A stretch of DNA of 64,000 bases from Legionella cincinnatiensis (lineage in GTDB: Bacteria; Pseudomonadota; Gammaproteobacteria; Legionellales; Legionellaceae). Shown one piece after another: positions 28,037 through 37,827 of this stretch (position 1 is the first letter of the stretch; each line of letters opens with the position of its first letter). The stretch lies in NCBI RefSeq assembly GCF_900452415.1, contig NZ_UGNX01000001.1, forward strand, positions 1,364,001 to 1,428,000. Reading direction: 5' to 3'. Made by a program: the position numbers and the translations under genes. A model generated the notes under the pieces. That model ran no database searches. It saw only the letters and a program-made list of their open reading frames with translations, and was not told the origin of the DNA.

Positions 28037-28085
28037 TTTAATTTTATCCTTAATTAATACTTTAAGATTGCCGAATTTCTGTTGC

Positions 28086-28514
28086 TTATTTAGTTTTTTG
28101 TTTCAGCATCAAGTAGCTAATGCCTAATACAACACCAAACACAAGATGGCCTACTAAAGCAGGTATATTTTGTTTTATGCCTTCAATAGTCCATTTGGCA
28201 AATAAAGGTGCGCCTGAAGAAAGGGCGGGCAGTAGTGTCATAGGACCTCCTACCCACAAAGCAAAACCAAACAGTATTCCAAGGCTTACAGCAGAAACCC
28301 AGGAGTTGATTAACCATCCTAAAATTAAAGCAAAAGCGATACCACCGCCTATGCTTACGACAGTATGAACTAGTAAACCACCCGTGATATTCGGAAGATT
28401 GATGATATTTCCTAATGTCTCAAGCATTCCAGCATGAACAAGAAAAAAAGCAAACACAATACCTGCAATTATCCCTGCAACGGCTCCTTGCCAAATCCAG
28501 TTAATGTCCTTCAT
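28086..28514 (-). CDS. Hypothetical four-helix membrane protein
   Basis: A 142-residue hydrophobic protein with about four membrane helices rich in Gly (IIAGIVFAFFLVHAG, VVSIGGGIAFALILGWLI, VSLGILFGFALWVGGP, LVGHLVFGVVLGISYLML). The ATG at 28514 is chosen because AAGGAG precedes it; the frame also has an in-frame extension 51 bases upstream. It lies between the phospholipase and ndh genes on the same strand. The family was not recognised. Confidence 0.68.
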   Translation of the reverse strand: MKDINWIWQGAVAGIIAGIVFAFFLVHAGMLETLGNIINLPNITGGLLVHTVVSIGGGIAFALILGWLINSWVSAVSLGILFGFALWVGGPMTLLPALSSGAPLFAKWTIEGIKQNIPALVGHLVFGVVLGISYLMLKQKTK

Positions 28515-28561
28515 GGCAAACTCCTTATTAAATAAATGCTGATCAAAATATATTTGCGATT

Positions 28562-29716
28562 TCACCTATGATGAGCTAATGACTCATCGTGCAAATGCAT
28601 ATCGTATAAAACTGCTCCTACGTCTTGAGGTATGGGTTTAAGCCAAGGGGATTTCTTAACGGCTAGCGTTGCTTGCTCGTATCCCATTTCAATACCTTCG
28701 CGTATTGATGCGGGTGAAAAGGCATAGTCTTTGGAAGAGAGATCGGTTGTTGTATGATGGCGATGAAAACGTACCATCAGCATTGTCGATTTACATCCTA
28801 GTGCTCTTAATTTTCGGGCATGCGGATCTTCTTTTATTTTATCTGGAAGCATATCATAAAGAGCAGAAATGGCATGTCGCATTTCGTGAGCTTCACTAAA
28901 AGACTTTATGACTCGTTTATAATTACTCGCATAACTGATGTCTTTATGTCTTAATAAGACTTGGTCTAAATTAGAAGGCAAATCCCCATCGGGATCAAAC
29001 AAATGTACCATAAAGCACAACGTATTTTTGCGAGGTAAATCATTCAAAATCACCTCAATCGGTGTATTGTTGACGATTCCACCGTCCCAATAATATTCTC
29101 CATCAATTTTTACCGCTGGAAACCCAGGAGGTAACGCACCACTTGCCATAATATGTTCGGGGTATATCTTTTGGTTTTTTGTATCAAAATGGACTTCTTG
29201 TCCGTTATCCACTCTTACTGCAGATAAAGTTAAGCGAGTCTTACCACTGTTCAAAAGATCAAAATCGATGAGATTTTCCAGGGTATTACGAAGTATTGAT
29301 GTGTCATAAAAACTGATTTCCTCAGGAACAGCCTGATGAATAAAATGAGGGGATATCATGCGTGGCTGAAAAAAACCAGGTTGGCCTAAGAGTAGGGTTG
29401 CATGGGCATGCCATTGATTATACAACTTCCTTAGACCCTCCTCTGAGCCCCAATAATACCACCAATTTAAGGATTCAGGGGAGCTAATTATTTGCCAGAA
29501 CTCTTTTAGCTTTTTCACCCGATCTTCTGGTTTATTACCAGAAACAATAGCCGCATTAATTGCACCAATTGATATACCACTCACCCAATCAAAATGATAT
29601 CCAGCGTGTTGTAGGGCGTCAAAAACTCCAACCTGAAAAGCTCCTAAAGCACCTCCTCCCTGAAATAAGAAGGCGACTCTATCCCATATTGGCTTTCCTT
29701 GCATCTTCTTAGCCAT
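28562..29716 (-). CDS. Patatin-like phospholipase
   Basis: A 384-residue patatin-fold acyl hydrolase. The oxyanion loop FQGGGALGAFQ is near 18-28, the nucleophile is Ser49 in GISIG, and the catalytic Asp sits in DGGIVNNTP. The C-terminal third resembles the extension (DUF3734) of bacterial patatins likely to act on the cell's own lipids, and no secretion signal is visible. Legionella has a large patatin set including secreted phospholipases, so an effector role cannot be ruled out. The ATG at 29716 has AGAGAGG upstream and is preferred to an in-frame TTG. Confidence 0.86.
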   Translation of the reverse strand: MAKKMQGKPIWDRVAFLFQGGGALGAFQVGVFDALQHAGYHFDWVSGISIGAINAAIVSGNKPEDRVKKLKEFWQIISSPESLNWWYYWGSEEGLRKLYNQWHAHATLLLGQPGFFQPRMISPHFIHQAVPEEISFYDTSILRNTLENLIDFDLLNSGKTRLTLSAVRVDNGQEVHFDTKNQKIYPEHIMASGALPPGFPAVKIDGEYYWDGGIVNNTPIEVILNDLPRKNTLCFMVHLFDPDGDLPSNLDQVLLRHKDISYASNYKRVIKSFSEAHEMRHAISALYDMLPDKIKEDPHARKLRALGCKSTMLMVRFHRHHTTTDLSSKDYAFSPASIREGIEMGYEQATLAVKKSPWLKPIPQDVGAVLYDMHLHDESLAHHR

Positions 29717-29947
29717 ATTAACCTCTCTTCCCAAATTAATACTAATCCATATTAAAAAAATACAGCACTTCTTCTGAAAAATTAATTATTTCCATTCCAT
29801 AGTTACTTGGCGTTTCTCAACTTATTATGGGGTGAATGATTAATAATATTTAGTATTAATTTTTTATTATTTCAAGCAAATTACTCGCTATAAAAAAATT
29901 TGTGGGGGTGGATAGGTAGTTCTAAAATTTATTTTTTGATCCTTATA

Positions 29948-29987
29948 TTTTTTGCAACACGGTCGATACAAATCCGGTTGCAAAAAA
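29948..29987. repeat. Palindrome downstream of the NHL-protein gene
   Basis: Arms TTTTTTGCAAC and GTTGCAAAAAA (interrupted inside by ACGG/CCGG). The T and A runs are on the outer flanks in the order opposite to a standard terminator on either strand. It lies 12 bases past the stop of the minus-strand gene. Confidence 0.4.
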
Positions 29988-29998
29988 ACTAAGCATAA

Positions 29999-32386
29999 TT
30001 AAGCATCTTTTGGTTTTGCCATACCAACGAATGCTACTAATCCATCGCCTCCTGTATTTAATTGTCCCTCAGTAATGGGAACAGGTTTCCAGTTATTGGT
30101 AACCCAAACATTGCCTGCGGGATCGATTAATACATAGGTTTGTCGCATTAAAGGACTAAAGGTGGGTGGTTGATTTTTTCCTCTCAGAGGATCGCCATTG
30201 GGCAAGCGCACTTGCGTTCCGCCTGAGGGTAAGGTATAGCCTGTTTCTGGTGATATACCATCTCCTGGTATAGTACTACCTGGAGGACAGGTTACCGGCT
30301 GATTGCCGCATAACTCACTTACTCTTGCTTTAAAGGGTTGGGAGCCTAGGGGCTGAGATTCAAAATTTCCCACCCAAATATGATCATTTCCATCAATTGC
30401 TAACCCCCAGGGGCCTGCAATTCCACCTCCTGTATAATTCCCTATAATATTATAATTATCTCCGTCAATCTGATAAACAGATGAGCTAATAGGGGTTGTA
30501 TTATCCACAGTTGAAGCGACCCAGATATTGCCAATCGAATCTACAGCAATTTCTTTAAGCCTTAAACCTACCGGGCTGATAATTTTTAATAGCTTAATAC
30601 CTGCCTCTGTTAACCTATAGACATAAACAGATCCAGGGTTTGAAGAACTGTCTTCTGGCAATTGTACTGCTCCGTTGTTTGTGACCCAGATACGTTCTTT
30701 TTTATCGATTGCAATGCCAAATGGGTAGCTCATGTCCGGTTCTTGATACGATATAGCATCATTTGGTAATCCTTTACGAAAAACCACTACTTTATTATTG
30801 GCAACACTTGCCATCCAAATGTTATTATGTTTATCTGAAACAATTCCTTGAACACGATCTAATTCATTCGGCGGTGCTGATTGATACCCATCCGGGCCAG
30901 AAATGGGGTGACCTAATGGAGTCAATTGAGAGGCGCTTCCATTGGGAATACAGGTGCTACAACTACCCCAACCAAAATTACCTTGCCAAATAGTGTTGTC
31001 TGCAGCAATACATATTCCCAATCCACCGCCTAAAAGTCCACCGCCAAAGATAGGTGAACTTGGTGTCCAATTTTTGCCATCTGCAGGGGCTCCATTGCTT
31101 TTGAGTACAATCATACAATTGCTGGAGTCAGGAGTACCTTGAATGGTGTTATTAGTTATCCAAATAAAACCATTTTTATCCTGAACCATTCCACCAGGAC
31201 CTCCAAAAGGGCAAGAGGTATCATTCCCTGAATGGTTAAATTTCACTGCAATCGTCCATGCGTCAGGTTCTGATTGAAACTCAGGGAAAGGCAATTCGGG
31301 TATTGTTAAAGACGGGATATAAACCGTTGTAGTTTGTGCCAAATTAAATATTCCTGAAACATTATTGGAAGGATGTCTTGCGACGCTATAAATGGCCGCC
31401 AATACATTAGCGGGTCTCGCTCCATTAAAGGTAGTTTCATTATATAAAAAGGTACAATCACTTCCCCCATTTCTCACGCAAGGCAACAATAAATTTGCTA
31501 AAGAACCTAACGACCGTTGCGCGTTTGTTTCGAATGCATTTGGGGGCGAAGCAATTATCGAAGAGAAGGAGCCAGTCATAGGGTCAACTAAATTATGGTT
31601 CATTTGGCTGGCAATATTTAAACCTTTTAAAGAACCTTGCATTAAAGAAGATCCTAATAAAAGTTTTGATGGATCTAAGAACTGTGCCATAGCATAAGCG
31701 GTAGCCACCGTGGTCAGTTCATTTACTACAAGAGTGGGTATTATTTGGGTTCCCATGACATTAGCGAGTACTAAGTCATTTCCCTTCCTGGCAATTACAA
31801 AAAAGGTATAATCTTTGTATGTTTTTAAGGTGCCAGGGGAGAGCGCGATAAAAAACTCCCCATTGGCATTGGTTAGCGTACTTCCCACAATTTCAGAGCC
31901 ATTAGGCCCTGCTGCATAGATTGTTACCGAAGCATTATTGATAAAGAGAATATTATTCGCAATACCTGATTGTACTTTGCCTGTAATTTCGGCTAATTTA
32001 ATATTCAACTCATTGCCTGCACTAGGCTGATAACATTGATTGGGATTTCCTTGACTGCAAAGAATCGGGCCTCCTACCACAGCTCCTGAAAGCTCATTGC
32101 CATGAACCTGTAAAGTCAACGTGCAGAATTGATGATACCCTAAAGGCAAGCTACAGCCTGATGAGGTGATGCCCTTTATGGGCTTCATTATCAACTGATG
32201 CGTTCTATGTGATTGATTGGTTACTGTATATTTAATAGTGGCGTTACTGGTTTTCCCGACTGTGACTGTAGGAGGGAAATTTCCATCAGGTGTGAATGTC
32301 CATACAGGGGTTCCTGCGTAACTCATTCCCATAGTTAAAAAAATTAAAATAACAATACCTATTTTATAAATTCCATGTTGTTTCAT
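29999..32386 (-). CDS. Secreted NHL/Vgb-type beta-propeller protein
   Basis: A 795-residue exported protein. A signal peptide lies at 1-24 (IVILIFLTMGMSYAG). Residues 25-120 resemble a Cys-containing beta-sandwich, and 130-215 a carboxypeptidase-regulatory-like domain (TNANGEFFIALSPG). The C-terminal half carries repeated propeller blades of NHL/Vgb type: MVQDKNGFIWITNN, IVSDKHNNIWMAS, IAIDKKERIWVTNN, IAVDSIGNIWVAS, LAIDGNDHIWVGN and LIDPAGNVWVTNN. Such propellers bind ligands or act as lyases, but no catalytic site is identified. It stands alone between gatB and the phospholipase gene. Confidence 0.78.
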   Translation of the reverse strand: MKQHGIYKIGIVILIFLTMGMSYAGTPVWTFTPDGNFPPTVTVGKTSNATIKYTVTNQSHRTHQLIMKPIKGITSSGCSLPLGYHQFCTLTLQVHGNELSGAVVGGPILCSQGNPNQCYQPSAGNELNIKLAEITGKVQSGIANNILFINNASVTIYAAGPNGSEIVGSTLTNANGEFFIALSPGTLKTYKDYTFFVIARKGNDLVLANVMGTQIIPTLVVNELTTVATAYAMAQFLDPSKLLLGSSLMQGSLKGLNIASQMNHNLVDPMTGSFSSIIASPPNAFETNAQRSLGSLANLLLPCVRNGGSDCTFLYNETTFNGARPANVLAAIYSVARHPSNNVSGIFNLAQTTTVYIPSLTIPELPFPEFQSEPDAWTIAVKFNHSGNDTSCPFGGPGGMVQDKNGFIWITNNTIQGTPDSSNCMIVLKSNGAPADGKNWTPSSPIFGGGLLGGGLGICIAADNTIWQGNFGWGSCSTCIPNGSASQLTPLGHPISGPDGYQSAPPNELDRVQGIVSDKHNNIWMASVANNKVVVFRKGLPNDAISYQEPDMSYPFGIAIDKKERIWVTNNGAVQLPEDSSSNPGSVYVYRLTEAGIKLLKIISPVGLRLKEIAVDSIGNIWVASTVDNTTPISSSVYQIDGDNYNIIGNYTGGGIAGPWGLAIDGNDHIWVGNFESQPLGSQPFKARVSELCGNQPVTCPPGSTIPGDGISPETGYTLPSGGTQVRLPNGDPLRGKNQPPTFSPLMRQTYVLIDPAGNVWVTNNWKPVPITEGQLNTGGDGLVAFVGMAKPKDA

Positions 32387-32434
32387 GTTGCAATCCCTAA
32401 GTAATATATTGTGATGATAAAGAGTTAGTTTCGA

Positions 32435-33874
32435 TCAATTTCCGCTTAAACGTTTCTTCAAAAGAAGATTAATTTGTTCAGGATTTGCTTTTCCTTTAGT
32501 TTGTTTCATTATTTGCCCAATAAAAAAGGCTAATAATTTTTCTTTTCCTGATCTGTAATCAGCAACTTGCTCAGGATATTGTTTTATTAACTGAGCAATC
32601 ATCTCTTCCCAAAGAGCGGTATTATCTGATTGACGAAAACCTTCACGCTCAATGATAGTTTCAATATCTTTTTCACCAGACCAGAGTAAAGTAAAAATGG
32701 TTCGGGCATGATTTAGAGAAATAATATTATCCTGTAACTTATTGAGTAGATTTGCCATAATATTTGCCGCTACACGAGGTGTATCAAAGGTGAGATTTTC
32801 TTCATTCAACGCTGCAGTATATTGTCCTTTTAACCAATTAATGATCATTTTTTCAGGGGCATGGCTTTGTGTCTTTATTTCTTTATAAAAATAATAAGTT
32901 GCGGGCGAAGAAAGAATAAAATTAATGTCTTCTTCGTTTAATGAAGGAGTATTTTTTAATTCCAGATAAATTTTATCGGGAAGATCTGGTAAATTATTTT
33001 TTACTTCAGAGATAAGAGAAAGGGGGATTTGAATGGGTAATAAATCAGGATCGGGAAAATAACGATAATCATTTTCATTTTCTTTACTGCGCATTGCATG
33101 AGTAGTATGCGTATCAGGATTATAAAGACGAGTTTCTTGGGTTACTTGTTGTCCACTTTCCAATAAATCCATATGTCGCGCTTGTTCATACGCAATTGCT
33201 TTTTCAATAAAACGAAATGAGTTTAAGTTTTTTAATTCAGTTCGTGTCCCTAAAGTAGAAGAGTCCTTAGGTTTTAATGAGAGATTCACATCACAACGAA
33301 AATTACCCTCCTGCATGTTCCCATCACAAATATCCAAAAACTGAACTAGTTGATGCAGTTTTTTGAGATAGCTAACAGCTTCATGACTGGAAAATAAACA
33401 GGGAGTTGTTACAATTTCCAATAATGGAGTGCCTGCACGGTTCAGATCAATACCACTATAACCCGCATGTACTCCATGCAGTGATTTACCTGCATCCTCT
33501 TCCAAATGGGCACGTGCAATTAAAACTTCTTTTTCACTGCCATCCTTTAAAGTAATGGTTAATTTACCGTTGCTGATAATTGGTTTTTGAAATTGGCTGA
33601 TTTGGTATCCTTTGGGTAAGTCTGGGTAAAAATAATTTTTGCGCTCAAAAATGGATTGATCTTGGATTTCTGCTTGGATGGCTAAACCAAATCGGATCGC
33701 CATAATGACCGCTTCTTGGTTTAATACGGGTAAGACTCCCGGAAGTCCTGCATCAATAAAGCATGTTTGTGAGTTAGGAGTAGAGCCAAATGTAGTAGAG
33801 GCGCCAGAAAAAAGCTTAGATTTTGTTTTAAGCTGAATATGTACTTCGAGCCCAATGACAGTATCCCATTCCAT
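32435..33874 (-). CDS. gatB: Aspartyl/glutamyl-tRNA amidotransferase subunit B
   Basis: A 479-residue kinase/tRNA-binding subunit of GatCAB, which converts Glu-tRNA(Gln) and Asp-tRNA(Asn) to the amidated forms. It opens WDTVIGLEVHIQLKT, with DLPKGYQISQ and the C-terminal YqeY-like domain ending GKANPEQINLLLKKRL. It follows gatA by nine bases. Confidence 0.96.
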   Translation of the reverse strand: MEWDTVIGLEVHIQLKTKSKLFSGASTTFGSTPNSQTCFIDAGLPGVLPVLNQEAVIMAIRFGLAIQAEIQDQSIFERKNYFYPDLPKGYQISQFQKPIISNGKLTITLKDGSEKEVLIARAHLEEDAGKSLHGVHAGYSGIDLNRAGTPLLEIVTTPCLFSSHEAVSYLKKLHQLVQFLDICDGNMQEGNFRCDVNLSLKPKDSSTLGTRTELKNLNSFRFIEKAIAYEQARHMDLLESGQQVTQETRLYNPDTHTTHAMRSKENENDYRYFPDPDLLPIQIPLSLISEVKNNLPDLPDKIYLELKNTPSLNEEDINFILSSPATYYFYKEIKTQSHAPEKMIINWLKGQYTAALNEENLTFDTPRVAANIMANLLNKLQDNIISLNHARTIFTLLWSGEKDIETIIEREGFRQSDNTALWEEMIAQLIKQYPEQVADYRSGKEKLLAFFIGQIMKQTKGKANPEQINLLLKKRLSGN

Positions 33875-33883
33875 AGTTCGCCC

Positions 33884-35329
33884 TTATTGATTTGGACTGG
33901 CTAAATGCCAGTTGGTCTGTTGTTGATAATGGTGAGCAACCTGAAGCAAACGGTGTTCGCTAAAATGCTTGCCCATAAGTTGCAGCCCTACGGGTAACCC
34001 TTGAGCAAATCCTGCTGGTATGGAAATTGCAGGGAGTCCGGCAAGATTAGCCGCGACAGTAAAGACGTCCGCCAGATAATTTTGAATGGGATCTGCAATT
34101 TTTTCGCCGATCTTAAAAGCACATGTTGGCGAGGTTGGCCCCAAAATTATATCTACTGTTTTTAAAGTAGTGACAAGTTCTTCCTGGATTAAACGACGAA
34201 TTTTTTGTGCTTGCAAATAGTAAGCATCAAAATAACCTGAAGAAAGTACATGAGTTCCAGTAAGGATACGACGTTTTACTTCAATACCAAATCCTTCACT
34301 ACGCGTGTTGCGAATGAGCTCTGTTAAGCTTGTTGCTTTATCACTGTGGTAACCAAAACGCAGCCCATCATAACGCGATAAGTTAGATGACGCTTCAGCG
34401 CAAGCAACTACATAATAACAAGGCACCCATAATGGCTGTAGTTGCAAATCCAACTCAATAATTTCAGCTCCCATTCCCTCAAAAACATTTACTGCTGTAC
34501 GAATTGCCTGTTGTACTTCTAGTTCTACTTGGGGTTGAAAGAAACAGGAGGGTAGGCCAATTTTTAGTTTGGTTAAGGACTTATTGAGTTCTTCATAATA
34601 ATTAGGAATTGTTGCTTCAACGGAGGTTGAATCTTTGGAATCATGTCCGGCCATTGCTTGGAGCACCAGAGCTAGATCTTCAGCACTTCGGGCCAGAGGT
34701 CCGGCTTGATCAAGGCTGGATGCATAGGCAATCATTCCATAACGCGAAATAAGGCCATAGGTGGGTTTTATTCCACTAATTCCGCATAAAGAAGCAGGTT
34801 GTCTTATTGAGCCACCTGTATCAGAGCCGATTGCAAAAGGGATTAGACCTGCAGCTACGGCTGCTGCAGAACCTCCAGAAGAGCCTCCTGGAACTCGCTC
34901 TTTATCCCATGGATTTTTGACGACACCAAAGTAACTGTTTTCATTGGATGAGCCCATGGCGAATTCATCCATATTAGTTTTACCAATAAGAATGGAGCCA
35001 TGTTCTAAAAGCTTATTCACCAGAGTTGCTTCATAAGGAGCTCGAAAATCAGCAAGCATTTTAGACGCACATGTCGTGGTCATTCGCTTAGTACAAAATA
35101 AATCTTTCAGGGCCATCGGAATTCCAGTGAGTACTTTGCCTTGGCCATTTTTTAATTTCTGATCGGCTTTTTGGGCTGCAAGCAGGGCGTATTCTTCATC
35201 AATGCTAATAAATGCATTTAAATCGCTTTGTTTTTCGATTTGTGTCAGATAGTGTTGCGTTAATTCAACGCTAGAAAGTTCACCTTGGTGCAAAGCATCG
35301 GAGTATTGTTTTAGAGATAAGATTTCCAT
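33884..35329 (-). CDS. gatA: Aspartyl/glutamyl-tRNA amidotransferase subunit A
   Basis: A 481-residue glutaminase subunit of GatCAB. The amidase signature is [16 protein letters not shown] with [13 protein letters not shown]; the catalytic Ser-cisSer-Lys triad is visible, with the Lys in [10 protein letters not shown]. It supplies ammonia from glutamine to GatB. It lies two bases after gatC and nine before gatB. Confidence 0.96.
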   Translation of the reverse strand: MEILSLKQYSDALHQGELSSVELTQHYLTQIEKQSDLNAFISIDEEYALLAAQKADQKLKNGQGKVLTGIPMALKDLFCTKRMTTTCASKMLADFRAPYEATLVNKLLEHGSILIGKTNMDEFAMGSSNENSYFGVVKNPWDKERVPGGSSGGSAAAVAAGLIPFAIGSDTGGSIRQPASLCGISGIKPTYGLISRYGMIAYASSLDQAGPLARSAEDLALVLQAMAGHDSKDSTSVEATIPNYYEELNKSLTKLKIGLPSCFFQPQVELEVQQAIRTAVNVFEGMGAEIIELDLQLQPLWVPCYYVVACAEASSNLSRYDGLRFGYHSDKATSLTELIRNTRSEGFGIEVKRRILTGTHVLSSGYFDAYYLQAQKIRRLIQEELVTTLKTVDIILGPTSPTCAFKIGEKIADPIQNYLADVFTVAANLAGLPAISIPAGFAQGLPVGLQLMGKHFSEHRLLQVAHHYQQQTNWHLASPNQ

Positions 35330-35331
35330 AG

Positions 35332-35628
35332 TTATTTACTCTGTTCTATCACTTGAGGTACTAGATAAAGCTCATTTTCAAATTTGGGTGCAAGTGCTGC
35401 TAATTCAGTCACGCACGTTTCTTCCGTAACCAGATCCGGTCTTAGGCATTGATTTAGAGCAAGGGGATGAAAAAGTGGCTCTACTCCTTGAGTATTGACA
35501 GCACGCAATTGATCTACAAAATTCATAATGGCATTAATATCTTCAATAAGCTTGGGTGAATGTTCTATATCTGTATCGAGATAGGCTAGTTGAGAAATCT
35601 TTTCTAACTCTTTTACTGAGATGGTCAT
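35332..35628 (-). CDS. gatC: Aspartyl/glutamyl-tRNA amidotransferase subunit C
   Basis: A 98-residue accessory subunit that wraps around GatA and GatB. It begins [17 protein letters not shown] and contains the conserved VEPLFHP. It is the first gene of gatCAB. Confidence 0.93.
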   Translation of the reverse strand: MTISVKELEKISQLAYLDTDIEHSPKLIEDINAIMNFVDQLRAVNTQGVEPLFHPLALNQCLRPDLVTEETCVTELAALAPKFENELYLVPQVIEQSK

Positions 35629-35716
35629 AAATTAGGTACCTTTCACGTTGAATCCTTATTATATCTAGGATGTAATAACTTACAAATATAATTATATTTT
35701 TGGTGAGGCGTGCTAA

Positions 35717-35749
35717 AGCCCGGGTTCAGCTGCGTTGCACCTAGGCTAC
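35717..35749. repeat. REP-like imperfect hairpin upstream of gatC
   Basis: Arms AGCCCGGGT and ACCTAGGCT (two mismatches) around TCAGCTGCGTTGC. It resembles the hairpin at 18013-18047 and the element at 48845-48926. Confidence 0.5.
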
Positions 35750-35863
35750 ATATATGGAGCATCAGTAGCTTCTGTGCGTATTTTTCGGAGCGATTTTTGT
35801 TTTCTTAGTAAAACGTAACAATGCTTTGCGAAATGGTTGAGTTGTAGTTAATGTTGCAGCCAA

Positions 35864-36319
35864 TTATCTTTTTAAATAAGGAAACTCGTCGTATAACAAT
35901 TGGACTACAGTAGGTAGTAACTCCTTATTTTTTACAATAAGAAGCACTGTATCATCGCCTGCAATAGTCCCCAAAATGCCGGAGTTTGGGATATTCTGAA
36001 GCGAAAAAGAGACATATTTTCTATCAATGTAAAAAGCAAGACTGTTTGCGTTTCCGGGATGGGTATGGAGTATTATGAGTCCATAATCCGAAATTTGCAT
36101 ATTCAAAACTAAGGGTAAATTGGGTAGATTAAAATCGATTACCTGATAAGTGCCACCAATTTTCGCAATTTTTAGTTTTTTGAGTCGACGCGATAAAGTT
36201 GCCTGAGGAATCGTGAAACCTCGTTTTTTTAAAGCATTTTGTAAATCAATTTGTTCTTCAATTTGTTCTGTCTGCACAATATTTAATATATGTCCATCCA
36301 AAGCGGGATCTTGGCTCAT
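35864..36319 (-). CDS. argR: Arginine repressor ArgR
   Basis: A 151-residue hexameric, arginine-sensing regulator. The N-terminal winged helix has QATLSRRLKKLKI, and the C-terminal effector domain has TIAGDDTVLLIVK, where the Gly-Asp-Asp contacts arginine. The gene is divergent from the arginine-type transporter and argGH, with two ARG-box-like sites in the 129-base gap, so it probably represses itself and controls those genes. Legionella ArgR is reported to affect intracellular gene expression. Confidence 0.92.
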   Translation of the reverse strand: MSQDPALDGHILNIVQTEQIEEQIDLQNALKKRGFTIPQATLSRRLKKLKIAKIGGTYQVIDFNLPNLPLVLNMQISDYGLIILHTHPGNANSLAFYIDRKYVSFSLQNIPNSGILGTIAGDDTVLLIVKNKELLPTVVQLLYDEFPYLKR

Positions 36320-36343
36320 TGATATCTTCCTTTTATTCGATAT

Positions 36344-36381
36344 TTTGAATATATAGTCACTTTTTAGAAATTATATTCATA
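36344..36381. promoter_or_regulatory. Tandem ARG boxes between argR and the transporter operon
   Basis: Two 18-base sites. Box 1 (36344-36361), TTTGAATATATAGTCACT, matches TNTGAATWWWWATTCANW with one core mismatch. Box 2 (36364-36381), TTAGAAATTATATTCATA, has two mismatches. They are two bases apart, the near-standard spacing for ArgR hexamer binding. Confidence 0.65.
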
Positions 36382-36398
36382 ATTCCTTGACAAAACAA
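36370..36398 (-). promoter_or_regulatory. Candidate argR promoter
   Basis: On the minus strand TTGTTT (36398-36393), a 17-base spacer and TATAAT (36375-36370). The -10 lies inside ARG box 2, which predicts autorepression. Confidence 0.5.
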
Positions 36399-36415
36399 GA
36401 GTGGGTTGTTAAATT
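36387..36415 (+). promoter_or_regulatory. Candidate promoter of the transporter-argGH operon
   Basis: TTGACA at 36387-36392, 17 bases, TAAATT at 36410-36415. Initiation near 36422 is 27 bases before the binding-protein gene. The ARG boxes end five bases upstream of the -35. Confidence 0.6.
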
Positions 36416-36448
36416 TAAAAAACGCATAAAAACTGGATTTAAATTCAA

Positions 36449-37201
36449 ATGAAGATCATATTTTCTATTGTTTTAACAAGCTTAACTTTTATTATATCTC
36501 TATGTTATGCCGATATATCTGATGAAAATACAAAAACAATTCACTTTGCCGTGGCGGCAGAATATCCACCATTTGAATATAACGACTATGGGGAAATTAA
36601 GGGATTTGATATTGATCTTGCCCGTTTAATTGCTAAAAAACTAGGTAAAGAAGCCTATTTTGATGCCATGCAATTTAGCGGTATTTTACCTGCGCTAAGC
36701 TTGGGGCAGGTTGATGCAGCGATTTCTACAATTACGATTACAAAACAGCGAAAAAAGAATTTTGATTTTACAGAACCTTATTATTTCGAAAGCATGGCAG
36801 CAGTTTTTCCAAAAGAAAAACCAATTAAAAATGCAAGAGAATTAACTGATAAAAAAATAGCAGTACAATTGGGGACTACTATGGAAATTTGGTTAAAAAA
36901 GAACGTGCCCAATGCCAATATATTAGTGATGGATAATAACAATCAAACTATAGCGGCATTAAAAGCAGGGCATGTGGATTTAGTTTTGGTAGATGGAATA
37001 CAAGGAGCTGTTTATAGTCAAAAAAATCCCGGATTGTCTTTTGCTGTTATCGCTCAATCAGCAGATGGTTATGGTATTGCACTAAAAAAAGGCTCACTTT
37101 TAACACAGCAGATCAATAATGTGTTACAGGATTTGGATCAAAGTGGTGAGTTATCCAAACTGAAGAAAAAATGGTTGGGGGGTGCCCAATGGCAGAATTA
37201 A
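36449..37201 (+). CDS. artJ: Arginine-type ABC transporter, periplasmic binding protein
   Basis: A 250-residue family-3 solute-binding protein. A signal peptide lies at 1-21 (IVLTSLTFIISLCYA). The family signatures PPFEYNDYGEIKGFDIDLARLIAKKLG and the hinge near 205 (ADGYGIALKK) are present. The arginine substrate is inferred from the argR/ARG-box and argGH neighbours and the resemblance to ArtJ. The end overlaps the permease start by 13 bases. Confidence 0.82.
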   Translation: MKIIFSIVLTSLTFIISLCYADISDENTKTIHFAVAAEYPPFEYNDYGEIKGFDIDLARLIAKKLGKEAYFDAMQFSGILPALSLGQVDAAISTITITKQRKKNFDFTEPYYFESMAAVFPKEKPIKNARELTDKKIAVQLGTTMEIWLKKNVPNANILVMDNNNQTIAALKAGHVDLVLVDGIQGAVYSQKNPGLSFAVIAQSADGYGIALKKGSLLTQQINNVLQDLDQSGELSKLKKKWLGGAQWQN

Positions 37202-37827
37202 ATCAAGATATTCTTTATATAGGTGAAGGAATTTTAGTCACTTTAATCTTGTTGTTTGGTGGTTTGTTGATAGGAACTTTATTGGGAACCTTGCTGGCGT
37301 TATTACGTTATCAAGGAATAATGAAACCTCTTATTAATGGATTTATTTCGATTATGCGAGGAACCCCAGTAATTTTACAGTTGAGTTTTATTTATTTTGC
37401 AGCACCTGCATTAATTGGAATTAAAGCAAATATTATGGTGGCGGGACTAATCACGTTTGGTTTAAACAGTTCCGCATATATAGCTGAAATTTTGCGAGCA
37501 GGCATCGACCATTTACCAAAGGGGCAGTTTGAAGCGGCAAAAACACTACACATTCCAAATTTTTATTTATGGAAAGATATTGTTTTACCACAAGTAATTA
37601 AAAATGTTTTACCTGCTTTTATTAATGAAATGATCGCGCTACTTAAAGAAACTGCTTTGATTGCGACCATTGGTGGTATGGATTTGATGCGTAGAGCACA
37701 GTCTGTTGCTGCTGAGCAATTTACTTATTTTATCCCTCTTTGTATTGCGGGTTTTTATTACTATGCGTTAGTCCTCTTAATTGAATCTTTGGGCAAAAAA
37801 ATAGAACAAAGGGGAGCTTTATGTTAA
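37189..37827 (+). CDS. artQ: Arginine-type ABC transporter permease
   Basis: A 212-residue inner-membrane permease of the HisM/GlnP type with about five helices. The cytoplasmic EAA loop reads EAAKTLHIPN. The ATG at 37189 is preferred to one at 37171 because GGGGGGT precedes it and the protein then starts in the usual way. Only one permease gene is present, so it probably works as a homodimer. It overlaps both neighbours. Confidence 0.8.
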   Translation: MAELNQDILYIGEGILVTLILLFGGLLIGTLLGTLLALLRYQGIMKPLINGFISIMRGTPVILQLSFIYFAAPALIGIKANIMVAGLITFGLNSSAYIAEILRAGIDHLPKGQFEAAKTLHIPNFYLWKDIVLPQVIKNVLPAFINEMIALLKETALIATIGGMDLMRRAQSVAAEQFTYFIPLCIAGFYYYALVLLIESLGKKIEQRGALC

